Assembly: GCA_027310665.1 (NCBI GenBank)
Contig: DAIDAJ010000036.1
Coordinates: 62,001 to 126,000 of the forward strand
Reading direction: 5' to 3'
Length of the DNA: 64,000 nucleotides
From: Sideroxydans sp.
GTDB taxonomy: Bacteria; Pseudomonadota; Gammaproteobacteria; Burkholderiales; Gallionellaceae
Position 1 is the first letter of the stretch. Each line of letters starts with the position of its first letter. Positions 11,332 through 23,256 of the stretch are shown piece by piece. The notes under the pieces were generated by a model that was not told the origin of the DNA, did not search any database, and worked only from the letters and a program-made list of their open reading frames with translations. A program made the position numbers and the translations under genes.

Positions 11332-11354
11332 AAAAAAGGGGGCTTGCGCCCCCT
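11332..11354 (-). terminator. Attenuator-type hairpin between rpsB and tsf
   Basis: On the minus strand GGGGG-CGCAAG-CCCCC is followed by six T residues, a compact intrinsic-terminator shape. It lies 17 bases after the rpsB stop and about 40 before tsf, so it probably acts as a partial terminator that sets the rpsB:tsf ratio. Confidence 0.75.
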
Positions 11355-11371
11355 CGTTGCAGGAAGGCTGC

Positions 11372-12094
11372 TTACGCGGCACTTTCCGCGACTTGTGCAG
11401 TCAAATCATTCAGCGCTTGCTCGCGACCCTCCAGAACGGCATCGGCCACGCCGCGCGCATATAGGCGGATCGCCTGGCTGGAGTCATCGTTGCCCGGGAT
11501 GATGAAATCCACACCCAAGGGGCTGTGGTTGGTATCCACGACGCCGATAACCGGGATACCCAGCTTCTGCGCTTCGGTGACAGTACCTTTCTGGTAGCCG
11601 ACGTCGATCACGAAGATGGCGGATGGCAGACCTTGCAGATCCTTGATGCCGCCGAGGCTGCGATCCAGCTTTTCCAGTTCGCGGCGCAGAACCAGGCCTT
11701 CCTTTTTGGAGACCTTCTCGATGCTGCCGTCTTCGATCATCGCTTCCAGGTCGCGCAGGCGCTTGATGGAGGTCTGCACGGTCTTGAAGTTGGTCAGCAT
11801 GCCGCCCAGCCAGCGATGGTCGACGAAGGGAGAACCGCAGCGTTGAGCCTCTTCACGGATGATCTCGCGCGCCTGGCGCTTGGTCGCCACAAACAGGACG
11901 GTGCCCTTCTTTGCGGAGATCTTGCGAACTTCCTTCAGCGCATCGTTGAACATCACGACGGTCTTTTCCAGGTTGACGATATGAATCTTGTTGCGATGGC
12001 CGAAGATATAAGGGGCCATCTTGGGATTCCAGAAACGGGTCTGGTGACCGAAATGGACGCCCGCCTCCAGCATTTGACGCATAGTTACTGCCAT
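11372..12094 (-). CDS. rpsB: 30S ribosomal protein S2
   Basis: Structural protein of the small ribosomal subunit. About 240 residues, starting [18 protein letters not shown], preceded by a GGAGT ribosome site 7 bases upstream; the frame is open 12 codons further but those lack a ribosome site. Family segments [26 protein letters not shown] and [12 protein letters not shown]-type (here [17 protein letters not shown]) are present. First gene of the translation/envelope cluster; it has its own strong promoter. Confidence 0.97.
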   Translation of the reverse strand: MAVTMRQMLEAGVHFGHQTRFWNPKMAPYIFGHRNKIHIVNLEKTVVMFNDALKEVRKISAKKGTVLFVATKRQAREIIREEAQRCGSPFVDHRWLGGMLTNFKTVQTSIKRLRDLEAMIEDGSIEKVSKKEGLVLRRELEKLDRSLGGIKDLQGLPSAIFVIDVGYQKGTVTEAQKLGIPVIGVVDTNHSPLGVDFIIPGNDDSSQAIRLYARGVADAVLEGREQALNDLTAQVAESAA

Positions 12095-12220
12095 TTTAAT
12101 ACTCCAATCGTTAAGGGTTAAGTCTTCCACCCGTCAGCCTGATCCCTTGAGGGACACCCCAACATGAACGAGTGTGTGAATTTCCGTATATCCCGCGATT
12201 GCCGGATAAACAGGGCGCGC

Positions 12221-12249
12221 ATTGTAACCGAAGAGGAGCCCCGACTCAA
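12221..12249 (-). promoter_or_regulatory. Sigma70 promoter of rpsB
   Basis: On the minus strand TTGAGT (12249-12244) and TACAAT (12226-12221) are separated by exactly 17 bases. Transcription would start near 12214, leaving a leader of about 120 bases before rpsB, long enough for the S2-dependent autoregulation known in other proteobacteria (no specific element identified). Confidence 0.7.
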
Positions 12250-12300
12250 CGTTTGGATTTCGGGGCATGAAGGCGACGCAGGCGACTGCATCAGTGCTTG

Positions 12301-13242
12301 CTAGACCAGCTTGTGCGGATTTTCAATCATCTGCTGATAGATCAGGCTTTGCAGAATGACACTGTCGTTCGCCTGCATGTCCTGGAACTCGATGCCGTGA
12401 CGGATGAGCGCGTCTTTTGAATGATCCGCCGGATCAACGGTGAACACGGCGCGAATGATTCCCCTGAGCGACAGATAGGCATCGATATTGTGCAACTGCA
12501 CCCGGAAGGCCAGATTGATGACATCCCCTTTATCTCCCAGCGTTTGCCTGGCTTCGAGGGATACGCCATTGGCACTGATGTCGGAAATGAGCGCGGATAT
12601 TTGCTTTTCCGCGCCGGTCTTGCTGTCCTGTACTGCAGCGATGATCCGCGTCCTTACCCTGGGGGCCTTGCGTATCATGATCCCCTGGATATTATCCGGA
12701 AACGACAAGTGCATGTATTCGTAGGGAATCTTGCAGATCCGCTCTATCGTGCAGGCGAAACCGAAGGCATTCTGTCCGGAAAAGGATCGCATCACGAGCT
12801 TTTCCTTTTCCATCAACTGCAACCGCAGGCCATTGGCGGTGATCGGCATGGAAACCAGCAGGCTGGCCCCCCTGAGAAAGCCGATGACCTTGACCGTAAA
12901 GCGTTCACGCGTCAATTGCGCCGGAGGTTCGAGTTGGAGCCTGTCTTCCACCTTCAGCTTCATGTCGTCGAAGGTAAAATCCCTGTCTGTCGCCTTTGCC
13001 TCGGCCTGACCGGCTGGCGAGTCTTCGGCAGGAAACAGGCTGTCATCGGCGTGCTCAAGATCGCGCGGCATTTCCAATAACAGTTCGTGGCAGGCACCGC
13101 TGGCAAGCAAAGTCTCGCGGTGCGCGTCATCGCGAATCTGCTCGCCCTGGTTCAGAAGGAGGTTCCGACTCTGGTCATACAATGCCCAGGGAATCGGTTT
13201 GCCGACTACGATTTCATCGCTATTGACTAGGATAAGGCTCAT
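12301..13242 (-). CDS. YcgR-like PilZ domain protein (c-di-GMP receptor)
   Basis: About 313 residues. The middle part (about 110-200) resembles the YcgR N-terminal domain and the C-terminal part carries PilZ signatures: an arginine-rich RKAPRVRTR linker matching RxxxR and DISANGVSLEA matching D/NxSxxG. These bind cyclic di-GMP in the family, and such proteins slow the flagellar motor or modulate other surface traits. The ATG at 13242 is preferred to the TTG immediately upstream. The N-terminal 90 residues are not recognised. A GGDEF enzyme that would make the ligand lies 8 kb away. Function beyond c-di-GMP binding is inference. Confidence 0.8.
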   Translation of the reverse strand: MSLILVNSDEIVVGKPIPWALYDQSRNLLLNQGEQIRDDAHRETLLASGACHELLLEMPRDLEHADDSLFPAEDSPAGQAEAKATDRDFTFDDMKLKVEDRLQLEPPAQLTRERFTVKVIGFLRGASLLVSMPITANGLRLQLMEKEKLVMRSFSGQNAFGFACTIERICKIPYEYMHLSFPDNIQGIMIRKAPRVRTRIIAAVQDSKTGAEKQISALISDISANGVSLEARQTLGDKGDVINLAFRVQLHNIDAYLSLRGIIRAVFTVDPADHSKDALIRHGIEFQDMQANDSVILQSLIYQQMIENPHKLV

Positions 13243-13314
13243 CAAAAGGGCCGGGATACAATTGCATTATTGGAAGATGGATCCCCGATCCACCCGGTTC
13301 GTAATCGTCAATAA

Positions 13315-13686
<372 letters not shown>

Positions 13687-15291
13687 CTAAAAGTCGTCCT
13701 GGTAACGCACAGTAATCGGATAGCGCCAGTCTTTCCCGAATCCGCGATCCGTGATGCGGACCCCGACCGGGGCCTGGCGGCGTTTGTATTCTGCGATACG
13801 GATGAGTTTCACCACGCGCTGCACATCGGCTTCGGTATATCCGACATCCACGATCTGGGCGATGTTCATGTTCCTTTCGACATAGCAGGCCATGATCGCG
13901 TCCAGCACATCATACGGTGGCAGGCTGTCCTGATCGGTCTGGTCGGGTTTCAACTCGGCACTGGGCGGGCGCGTGATGATGCGTTCCGGGATCACTCTCC
14001 CCATGGTATTGCGCCACTTCGCCAGGCGGTACACCCAGGTCTTGCTCACGTCCTTGAGCACGGCAAAACCGCCGGCCATATCGCCGTAGAGCGTCGCATA
14101 GCCGACAGTCATCTCGGATTTGTTGCCGGTAGTCAGCACCAGCGAGCCGGTCTTGTTGGACAGCGCCATCAGCAGAGTACCGCGTACGCGTGCCTGAAGG
14201 TTCTCTTCCGTGGTGTCTGCAGGCAATCCCCTGAACAAGGGCGCAAGAGTCTCCTGCAATGCGGTAAAGGTTGGCAGGATATCCAGCTCTTCATAGCGCA
14301 CGCCTAGCAGTTTCACCATCTCGCGCGAGTCGTCTATGCTCATCTGCGCGGTGTACGGCGACGGCATCATCACGGCAAGCACTTTGTCCGCACCCAGCGC
14401 ATCCACTGCCACCGCCATCGTCAATGCGGAATCGATGCCGCCGGACAAGCCCAGTAACACCCCCGGGAAGCGATTCTTGCCGATGTAGTCCCGCACGCCG
14501 ACGCACAAGGCCCTGTAGATGCTGGCTTCATCCTTGAGCACGGCTTGCTGTTCTCCCTCCGACAACATTCCGTCCTTCAATTCGACGATGCCCAGCAATT
14601 CATCGAACGCTGCGAACTGGTGGACCAGTTTCCCGTCCGCATCCATCGTGAACGAACCGCCGTCGAACACCAGTTCGTCCTGCCCGCCCACCATGTTGGC
14701 ATATACCACCGGCAGGCCGGTCTCGGCTATACGTTCGCGCACCGTGTCGTAGCGTGTCGCCTGTTTGTCGAAGTGATACGGAGACGCATTCAGCACCAGC
14801 AGCATCTGTGCGCCCGCCTCCTTCGCGTTCATCGCCGCGCGCTCGTGCCACACATCGGCACAGATGACGATGCCGAACCTGGTGCCGTCCATATCGAGCA
14901 GGCACGGTTCGTCACCGCTCGCAAAATAGCGTTCCTCATCGAATACACTGTGGTTGGGCAGGGAATGCTTGTGATAGGTCGCGACGATCTTGCCATCGCT
15001 GAGTATCGAGGCGGCGTTGTAGCCGTCTTTACCGATCTTGTGCGGGTGACCGACGATCAGCGTGATGCCTTGCGCCTCCCGCGCCAGATCTCGCAGGACC
15101 GTGTCGCAGGCCTTGTAGAACCCGTCGCGCAACAACAAATCCTCCGGCGGATAGCCGCACAGCGCAAGTTCTGGGGTAAGCAGGATTGCAGCACCCTGCG
15201 CTTTGGCTCTCCGGGCGTAGTCGGCGATCTTGCGGGCATTTCCCGTCAGGTCGCCGACGGTACAATTGATCTGTGCGATTGCGATCTTCAT
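13687..15291 (-). CDS. nadE: Glutamine-dependent NAD+ synthetase
   Basis: Converts deamido-NAD to NAD+ using glutamine-derived ammonia. 534 residues in two parts: an N-terminal nitrilase-fold glutaminase (about 1-250) with the catalytic Cys in FGIVICADVWHE and Glu in LLTPELALCGYPPEDL, and a C-terminal synthetase domain with the ATP loop GLSGGIDSALTMAVAVDALG and GNKSEMTVGYATLYGDMAGG. It ends 33 bases before glnB, so nitrogen-linked co-expression is plausible. Confidence 0.95.
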   Translation of the reverse strand: MKIAIAQINCTVGDLTGNARKIADYARRAKAQGAAILLTPELALCGYPPEDLLLRDGFYKACDTVLRDLAREAQGITLIVGHPHKIGKDGYNAASILSDGKIVATYHKHSLPNHSVFDEERYFASGDEPCLLDMDGTRFGIVICADVWHERAAMNAKEAGAQMLLVLNASPYHFDKQATRYDTVRERIAETGLPVVYANMVGGQDELVFDGGSFTMDADGKLVHQFAAFDELLGIVELKDGMLSEGEQQAVLKDEASIYRALCVGVRDYIGKNRFPGVLLGLSGGIDSALTMAVAVDALGADKVLAVMMPSPYTAQMSIDDSREMVKLLGVRYEELDILPTFTALQETLAPLFRGLPADTTEENLQARVRGTLLMALSNKTGSLVLTTGNKSEMTVGYATLYGDMAGGFAVLKDVSKTWVYRLAKWRNTMGRVIPERIITRPPSAELKPDQTDQDSLPPYDVLDAIMACYVERNMNIAQIVDVGYTEADVQRVVKLIRIAEYKRRQAPVGVRITDRGFGKDWRYPITVRYQDDF

Positions 15292-15313
15292 TTTGGTACT
15301 CTATTCAAGAACA

Positions 15314-17446
15314 TCATGAAAAATATCCCGCCTTCCAGGCCCATGCCACAGCGCCCAGCAGCAACAGTGCAACCAGAACATAAGGCCAGACTGGCTTCTT
15401 TTCGGCATACGGGTCGACCAGGGAGCGATGTGCGCCCGCCGGCAGGTTAGGCAAGGCAGTCAGCGACGTGCCGAACGGGATGTTGATATGCACCCTGGCG
15501 TTGATCGCCCAGCCGCAGCCGTCAAGGATGGGACCCAGATTGCGGCGTTTCAATTTGAACCAGGCCAGCACCATGGAAGGGACTGAAACCGCCAGCATCA
15601 GTCCGCCGAAGGCCAGCGGAATCTGCCACAGCTTCAGGCTGAATATCCCGCTCACGATCGAAGCGACGATGCCTCCGATAGCCCCGATCGCCAATCCTAT
15701 TGCGGCAAAGATACCGGCAAATCTGGCGACATCAAAAGGAGGTTTTGGCGGAACGTTGGGCGCTGCACCAATAATGTTTTTTCCACTCTCCACAGCCGCC
15801 TTGACCACTTTTTCCTGCACCGCGTTCGCTTTGGAAGCGGCGAACTTCTGTATCTGTTCGCTGACGACCTTGGATACCTTTTTATAAGGCGACCAGAACG
15901 CCTGGCGGATGCTGATGGGGTGATCGGTAATGCGCACGATGGTTGCGTTCCAATCCTGTCCCTTCCGGTCATAGAACACACCGTGCCGCCCCACCATCAG
16001 GAAATCGGAATCGCCGGCCGTGAATGCGGCGGCAATGTTCATCTTCTCGGCACCGCCGTTCCGCACCAGTTCGCAATAAGCCAGGCACACGCCGCTGGTG
16101 TTGGCATAAGCGGCATGCGCATTCACATCCTCGACCTTGATGCACAACTCGCAGCTACGGCCATCCAGGTAAAGCGTGCCGGCCTGAAAAACTGCTTTGG
16201 ATTTGCCCGAATAGAACTCGCTGAACGATACGAAATTGTGCGACAGCCTGTGCAGGTCTCGACGGTAGCGCAGCAATCGCTCCACCGACTGGATGGATTT
16301 GATCTCTGTTTCAACCGCCTTGTCTTGCGCGATCAGGTCACTGATCGCGGCTTGATGCCGGTTAAACAGCATTTCGCCCAAACGCGGGATGCCGAGCTCA
16401 CCGACGGCAAGAGTCGGCCTGGCATTTTGCCATGCATCGAACGCATTGAATTTTGCGGACACCTCGGACCATTCCCCTGCAGTGATACTCGCCCTATCAC
16501 CCAGCAATGGCTTGATCACAAGTTCATGCAGCGCCTCGATCTCATCGATCCACGCGGGATTCAATCCGGCATGCAGGGGCAACGGTTTGTCCGGTGCGAT
16601 GGTTGCCAAAGGAAACCCGGCCACTTCGGCGTTTTGCACTGACAATGTCTGACCGGCCAGCTTTTCATAATCCCCGGCTGAACGACTCAGTGGCAAGGCT
16701 GCGCGGGCATCGTAGGCCGCCATGCGGCAGCGCATGAAATAGTCATCGATCTTTTCCCGAACCGCGCGCAGCGCCTGTGCGGCAGCCTCGGTCTCCCCGC
16801 CTAGCGGCAGAATGGCGGAATCGGTATCGCTTTGGGCAAACCAGTCCCAATAAGCCTTTGCATCCTCAAAGAATTTGTCCGCGATAGCCTGATCAATGCC
16901 GCTGTCGCCGCTCCTGTCGGGGACAGTCCCCGCAATTCTGGCAATATCCTCGACCGATGCCTTCAAGCCGGCATCTTCGACCTGTTTCAGGCAGATCACG
17001 CCGTCCCCATTGAACTTCAGCCCGGCCAGGAACTTTTCGATATCCGCCATCTCGGCCAGCGATATCTCGCCGGCATCCGGCTTGCCCAAGCTCTTCAGGA
17101 TATACCGCGCAGACGCCAATATATGCTTGCCTTCCTCGCTGGCATCCGAGATATCGGATAGCGATAACGCATCGCGTCCTCCGATCAGCAGATCGCTGTT
17201 CTTCAATAACGCACCGGCCCAGCCGATCGCCGCCAGAACCTCGTTGGCGCGCACCTGGCCATCGCCGTCCGCATCGATCATGTCCAGTGTGCGGCTATCG
17301 AATTCGATTCCCCGCGTCGGACAACTCAGTGCCACCCACAGCTTCTGATCGAGCTGGTTCAACGCGAGCAGATCGGAACCGTTATCCAGTTGCACCTGAT
17401 CGAATCCGCCGGCGCGGAAGAATTTCCATGTGTGAGGGGATTTCAT
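15314..17446 (-). CDS. Large EF-hand-containing membrane protein of unknown function
   Basis: 710 residues, not assigned to a named family. Near residue 60 there is a canonical calcium-binding loop, DADGDGQVRANE, in a helix-loop-helix context, and a second degenerate one (FNGDGVICLKQVE) near residue 145. The long middle part is soluble and helical. The C-terminus has hydrophobic segments (FAAIGLAIGAIGGIVASIVSGIF; PLAFGGLMLAVSVPSMVLAW, about 575-630) and a last membrane helix VLVALLLLGAVAWAWKAGYFS at the end. There is no N-terminal signal peptide, so most of the protein is probably cytoplasmic and tail-anchored. It is 22 bases upstream of nadE and 25 downstream of rmuC. Confidence 0.7.
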   Translation of the reverse strand: MKSPHTWKFFRAGGFDQVQLDNGSDLLALNQLDQKLWVALSCPTRGIEFDSRTLDMIDADGDGQVRANEVLAAIGWAGALLKNSDLLIGGRDALSLSDISDASEEGKHILASARYILKSLGKPDAGEISLAEMADIEKFLAGLKFNGDGVICLKQVEDAGLKASVEDIARIAGTVPDRSGDSGIDQAIADKFFEDAKAYWDWFAQSDTDSAILPLGGETEAAAQALRAVREKIDDYFMRCRMAAYDARAALPLSRSAGDYEKLAGQTLSVQNAEVAGFPLATIAPDKPLPLHAGLNPAWIDEIEALHELVIKPLLGDRASITAGEWSEVSAKFNAFDAWQNARPTLAVGELGIPRLGEMLFNRHQAAISDLIAQDKAVETEIKSIQSVERLLRYRRDLHRLSHNFVSFSEFYSGKSKAVFQAGTLYLDGRSCELCIKVEDVNAHAAYANTSGVCLAYCELVRNGGAEKMNIAAAFTAGDSDFLMVGRHGVFYDRKGQDWNATIVRITDHPISIRQAFWSPYKKVSKVVSEQIQKFAASKANAVQEKVVKAAVESGKNIIGAAPNVPPKPPFDVARFAGIFAAIGLAIGAIGGIVASIVSGIFSLKLWQIPLAFGGLMLAVSVPSMVLAWFKLKRRNLGPILDGCGWAINARVHINIPFGTSLTALPNLPAGAHRSLVDPYAEKKPVWPYVLVALLLLGAVAWAWKAGYFS

Positions 17447-17471
17447 CCTGGTTTTTCTCCCTGGTGCGAAA

Positions 17472-18740
17472 TCAGCGATCGATCTCGGTGATGTCTTGTG
17501 GCAAGGATGCCATATGCTCCAATTCTACCTGCTCGATACTGATGAAACGTTTCGATATCTTCTGGCTGGTGGTGCGCACATCCTGTGCGTCTTCATGCGC
17601 CTGGCGGATATGATCCGCCAGTTTCTTCATGCGCTCGTCGAAGCGGCCAAACTCCTTGCCCAGTTTGCCCAGCTCGTCCTTGATGATGTGGACCTGCTTG
17701 CGCGTTTCCACGTCTTTCATCACGGCCCGCGCGGTGTTCAGCACCGCCATCAGGGTAGTCGGCGACACGATCCAGACGCGCCGCTGCATGGCGTAATCCA
17801 CCACATCCGAATGATGCGCGTGAATCTCGGCGAACACCGCCTCGGCCGGGATGAACATCACCGCACCGTCGGAAGTGACATTGGGAATGATGTATTTGCT
17901 TGCGATATCTTCGACATGTTTTTTGACGTCGGCCTTGAATTGCCTTTCCGCAACCAGTTTTTCCGCGGGGCTCGCGGCATCGAACATGCGGTGATAGTTT
18001 TCCAGCGGGAACTTGGAATCGACAGCGACCATACCCGTCGGCTCCGGCAGCTTCAGCACGCAGTCGGCACGGCTGCCGTTGGGCAGGGTGTATTGCATCT
18101 CGTAGGCCTGCGGCGAAAGAATGTTGCGCACCAGTCCTTCCAGTTGCACCTCGCCGAACGCCCCGCGCGAACGCTTGTCGCCGAGCAGTTCCTGCAGGCT
18201 GACGACGTTGGTGGTCAGGCCGTCGATCTTCTTCTGAGCCTCGTCGATGGTCGCCAGTCGAGCCATCACGCTCACAAAAGTCTCGTTGGTTTTCTTGAAA
18301 CCCTCGTCCAGGCGCTCGTTCACCTTGCCGCCGATCTGCTCCAGCCTGCCGTCGACCGTCTTGCTCAGAGTCTCGATGCTGTTACGCAGATGTTGCGAGG
18401 CATTGTTGAACGATTCCTGGATCAATTTCTGATCCGCCCGCCCCTGCTCCGCCAGCTTTTCCAGCATCTGCGCCAGCATCTCGGTGCGCAGCGCACCGAT
18501 TGCGTCGCGCGTCGCGCGTAACTCCTGGCTTACGGCGGAACGCAGGCGTTCCGACTCGGCCGCCTGTGCCGCGATCAATCGGTCGCCCTGCTTGCTCAAA
18601 CCATCGTGCAGATCGGTCAACATGGCACGATGCTGCTGCTCTAGCATCTGCGCAGCCCGGACTGGCTGCCGGAACTGCAACACCAGCAGCACGGACAGCA
18701 GCGCCAGGACGGCAACGATCAGTAAAATCTCCAGGGTCAT
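17472..18740 (-). CDS. rmuC: DNA recombination protein RmuC homolog
   Basis: Membrane-anchored protein with a PD-(D/E)XK-type nuclease fold linked to limiting DNA inversions and to phage defence in other bacteria. 422 residues: N-terminal membrane anchor (LEILLIVAVLALLSVLLVLQF), a long coiled coil (about 30-170), then the RmuC core with GDKRSRGAFGEVQLEGLVR, PEPTGMVAVDSKFPLENY and VMFIPAEAVFAEI. All core motifs are intact. Starts 27 bases downstream of the dienelactone hydrolase-like gene. Confidence 0.92.
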   Translation of the reverse strand: MTLEILLIVAVLALLSVLLVLQFRQPVRAAQMLEQQHRAMLTDLHDGLSKQGDRLIAAQAAESERLRSAVSQELRATRDAIGALRTEMLAQMLEKLAEQGRADQKLIQESFNNASQHLRNSIETLSKTVDGRLEQIGGKVNERLDEGFKKTNETFVSVMARLATIDEAQKKIDGLTTNVVSLQELLGDKRSRGAFGEVQLEGLVRNILSPQAYEMQYTLPNGSRADCVLKLPEPTGMVAVDSKFPLENYHRMFDAASPAEKLVAERQFKADVKKHVEDIASKYIIPNVTSDGAVMFIPAEAVFAEIHAHHSDVVDYAMQRRVWIVSPTTLMAVLNTARAVMKDVETRKQVHIIKDELGKLGKEFGRFDERMKKLADHIRQAHEDAQDVRTTSQKISKRFISIEQVELEHMASLPQDITEIDR

Positions 18741-18767
18741 AAATCCATACCAGTCAACAATTTCATC

Positions 18768-19559
18768 TTACTTCGCCTTGAACGCCTCGTTCATCAGCGC
18801 CATCCCTTTGCTCCAGGAGTCCTTATCTGCCTCGGCGTTGTAGGCCATCGGCAAATTGAATTCCTTGCCGAGCTTGTCCGCGTCCGGACTGGTGAAGCTA
18901 TGCATGGCACCAGGATAGGTCACGACCTGATAATTCACGCCGGCCTTGTCCATCTCCTTGCGGAATGCCGCAACCTGCTCGGCCGGGATGAACGGATCGG
19001 CCTCGCCGGTGAACGAGGCGATGCGCGCCTTCACCACGCCCGGCTCCGCCGGATGCGACGTCTTCAGGCCGCCGTGGAAGCTCTCCACCACCTTGAGCGG
19101 CTCGCCGAGGCGCGCCATGTTCAGCGCCACCGATCCGCCGAAGCAATAGCCGATGGCACCGATGTTGTCGGCATCCACCGTCTTCTGTTGCTTGAGCAGT
19201 GTAAGTGCGGCCTCGAAGCGCGCCCTGGCCAGGGCCTCGTTCTGGCTCACTTCGCTGGAGAACTTCTGCGCATCGTCTGGATGGTGCGCCATCTTGCCGT
19301 TGCCGTACATGTCGAGTGCGAGTGCGGTGTAGCCCTGCTGCGCCAGCATGCGGGCGCGTTTGCGTGCGTAGTCATTGAGACCCCACCATTCGTGCACCAC
19401 CAGCACACCGGGACGTTTTCCCTTCACCGCGTCGTCGTAGGCGACATAGCCCTTGAGCCTGGTGCCGTCGGCTTCGTAGCTGACTTCCCTGCCCTGGATC
19501 GCGGCATGCGCTGTCGCGGCAATAAACACGAGACCAATGAAACAGAGTGTTCTTTTCAT
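18768..19559 (-). CDS. Secreted dienelactone hydrolase family protein
   Basis: 263-residue alpha/beta hydrolase with a signal peptide (MKRTLCFIGLVFIAATAHA). The nucleophile Cys lies in GAIGYCFGGSVALNMA, which is the DLH GxCxGG motif, the Asp is probably in GEADPFIP and the His in PGAMHSF. The HEWWGLNDY motif is shared with periplasmic DLH-like proteins. The start is set by the signal peptide; the open frame continues 33 codons upstream through the typA terminator. True substrate unknown; aromatic degradation genes are absent nearby. Confidence 0.88.
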   Translation of the reverse strand: MKRTLCFIGLVFIAATAHAAIQGREVSYEADGTRLKGYVAYDDAVKGKRPGVLVVHEWWGLNDYARKRARMLAQQGYTALALDMYGNGKMAHHPDDAQKFSSEVSQNEALARARFEAALTLLKQQKTVDADNIGAIGYCFGGSVALNMARLGEPLKVVESFHGGLKTSHPAEPGVVKARIASFTGEADPFIPAEQVAAFRKEMDKAGVNYQVVTYPGAMHSFTSPDADKLGKEFNLPMAYNAEADKDSWSKGMALMNEAFKAK

Positions 19560-19609
19560 GGCATTTCTCCTGTCGTGAACGAGTGGCCAGTATAAATGAA
19601 GTTGAAATG

Positions 19610-19635
19610 ACAAGGGACGCCGAAGCGTCCCTTGT
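19610..19635 (-). terminator. Terminator of typA
   Basis: An 11-base-pair perfect stem (minus strand ACAAGGGACGC / GCGTCCCTTGT) capped by a C(TTCG)G tetraloop begins 20 bases after the typA stop. The downstream T tract is weak (CATTTCAAC), so termination efficiency is uncertain, but the stable UUCG-capped stem is typical. Confidence 0.7.
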
Positions 19636-19654
19636 TGCAACGTACCAGCGAAAA

Positions 19655-21487
<1,833 letters not shown>

Positions 21488-21522
21488 GATGTACTACCTG
21501 TACTGAATTCGAAGGGGGCGCA

Positions 21523-21551
21523 TTCTAGCACAGTGCACAACGGTAAATATG
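21523..21551 (-). promoter_or_regulatory. Probable typA promoter (extended -10)
   Basis: On the minus strand TGCTAGAAT forms an extended -10 element (TAGAAT at 21528-21523), about 35 bases before the typA start. The -35 region is poor (ATATTT at 17-base spacing), as often with extended -10 promoters. Confidence 0.45.
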
Positions 21552-21555
21552 ACAA

Positions 21556-23256
21556 CTATATGTCGGCGAAATACACCTGGTTGCGGCCGGCAGCCTTGGC
21601 CCGGTACATCGCGCCATCGGCCAGCCTGATCAGGTCTTCCTGCGTGACGCCATGATCGTTGAACAGGACCACGCCGATACTGGCGGTGCAATGATGCTCG
21701 ACGATGCGCGGCTCCAGCCGGCCTTCCTGCATCACTGTCAGCCGGTAGACCTCACCCAGCGACTGGCGGATCTTCTCTGCCACCACGCTGGCTTGTGCAA
21801 CCGAAGTGGCCTTGTCGGCATCCAGTTCGCTCAACATCACCACGAACTCGTCGCCCCCGAAACGGGAGACGGTGTCGACCTCACGCACACAACTGACGAT
21901 GCGATGGGCCACTTCGACCAGCAGGATGTCGCCCACATTGTGGCCGTGCTCATCGTTGAGCGGTTTGAAATTGTCCAGATCGATGAACATCACGGCCGCA
22001 TAGCGATTGTTGCGCTTGCAAGCAGAAATGACCAGGCTGAAGCGATCCTGCAGCAGGCGCCGATTGGGTAATTGCGTCAACGCATCGTAGAACGCCAGGT
22101 TGCGTATCTGTTCCTCGGCCCTCTTGCGCTCGGTGATGTTGCGCGTCACTCCCAGCAGGATCATTTCGTTGCTGTCGTTTCGGGCAAAATGCGTCGTCAC
22201 TTCGCACCACACGGTCGAGCCGTCGCGGTGGCAGTACTCCGCCTCGTCCTGATAAATATGCTCGCCATCCTTGCCGCTCAGGAATAATTCACTGCGTTCG
22301 CGTATCCAGCCCCGAACGTCGGCACCCGATCGCGGCGTCAGGGTTTTCTCCATCGTTTGCTGCATGACCTCTTCTACGCTGTATCCCAGCAGCCTGGTGA
22401 TCGACGGACTCACATATATCCACCGCCCCGTGTTCGGGTCCAGTATCCAGATCACATCGGATATGTTGTCGGCCAGGAAACGGTACTTGGCTTCGCTTTC
22501 GTGTATCAGTTTCTTTTGTCGTTCAAGCGCATCCAGCATGCGGTCCAGATGGCGCGCCAGCACACCGATCTCGTCAGCCCGCCCAATATCGGAACGCCGC
22601 TTTCCCAGGCCATGCTCAACGGCGGCTGCGACCTGCATCAAATGATTCAGGCCACGAGTCAGCCTACGCGCCAGTGCGTACGCGATCAGCGATACCGCCA
22701 GCACTGCAACCAGAATGAATTCGACCCACAGCTGGGTGAGCGTCGCAAGATTCGCCTTTACCGTGTCCCGCGACATCTCAACCCGCGCCCAGCCGAGAAG
22801 CCGGCCATCGGCCATCACCGGATGGGCGATGACGATCAGGTTCTTCTGGTTCACCAGGACGAATTGATCCCTGGAAATCGATGCCAGCATGTCGCGACTC
22901 ACTTTGTCCGTCATGAAAAATCCCACTTCGTCGGGATTGCTTGAGGCCAGTACTTCACCGTGCGTATTCAGAAAGCAGGCACGGCGCAGGTCCTGTGTCT
23001 TGGCAAATCCCTGTACCACCTCCTGCAACCCCACCAGGTCATTTGCCAAGGCCCACGATGTACCACTGATCGCAAGCGCATGGGCCAATGAAGACGCACG
23101 CTCTTCCGAGGATCGATATAGTGCCTTTCGTTGCTGCTCGAGTATCAGATAGCCAAAGCTCAGCATCAAGGCGAGCGATGCCAGCGTAAAGCCCAGGATC
23201 AGTTGCCTGCGTATTGAGCCGCGCCACAGCACGCTGATGTATCTGCCGAGTTTCAT
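21556..23256 (-). CDS. Membrane PAS-GGDEF diguanylate cyclase
   Basis: 566 residues from MKLGRYISVLWRGSI. Order: membrane helix (about 18-40), periplasmic sensor region (about 42-170), second helix (LWVEFILVAVLAVSLIAYAL), HAMP-like linker, PAS domain (ESEAKYRFLADNISDVIWIL, with PAC segment GVTRNITERKRAEEQ), and GGDEF domain with an intact RFGGDEFVVML active site. No EAL domain. It should synthesise cyclic di-GMP, which the PilZ protein at 12301-13242 could bind. Its ATG shares a base with the stop of the upstream PhnD-like gene (TGATG), so the two are translationally coupled and probably work together. Confidence 0.9.
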   Translation of the reverse strand: MKLGRYISVLWRGSIRRQLILGFTLASLALMLSFGYLILEQQRKALYRSSEERASSLAHALAISGTSWALANDLVGLQEVVQGFAKTQDLRRACFLNTHGEVLASSNPDEVGFFMTDKVSRDMLASISRDQFVLVNQKNLIVIAHPVMADGRLLGWARVEMSRDTVKANLATLTQLWVEFILVAVLAVSLIAYALARRLTRGLNHLMQVAAAVEHGLGKRRSDIGRADEIGVLARHLDRMLDALERQKKLIHESEAKYRFLADNISDVIWILDPNTGRWIYVSPSITRLLGYSVEEVMQQTMEKTLTPRSGADVRGWIRERSELFLSGKDGEHIYQDEAEYCHRDGSTVWCEVTTHFARNDSNEMILLGVTRNITERKRAEEQIRNLAFYDALTQLPNRRLLQDRFSLVISACKRNNRYAAVMFIDLDNFKPLNDEHGHNVGDILLVEVAHRIVSCVREVDTVSRFGGDEFVVMLSELDADKATSVAQASVVAEKIRQSLGEVYRLTVMQEGRLEPRIVEHHCTASIGVVLFNDHGVTQEDLIRLADGAMYRAKAAGRNQVYFADI

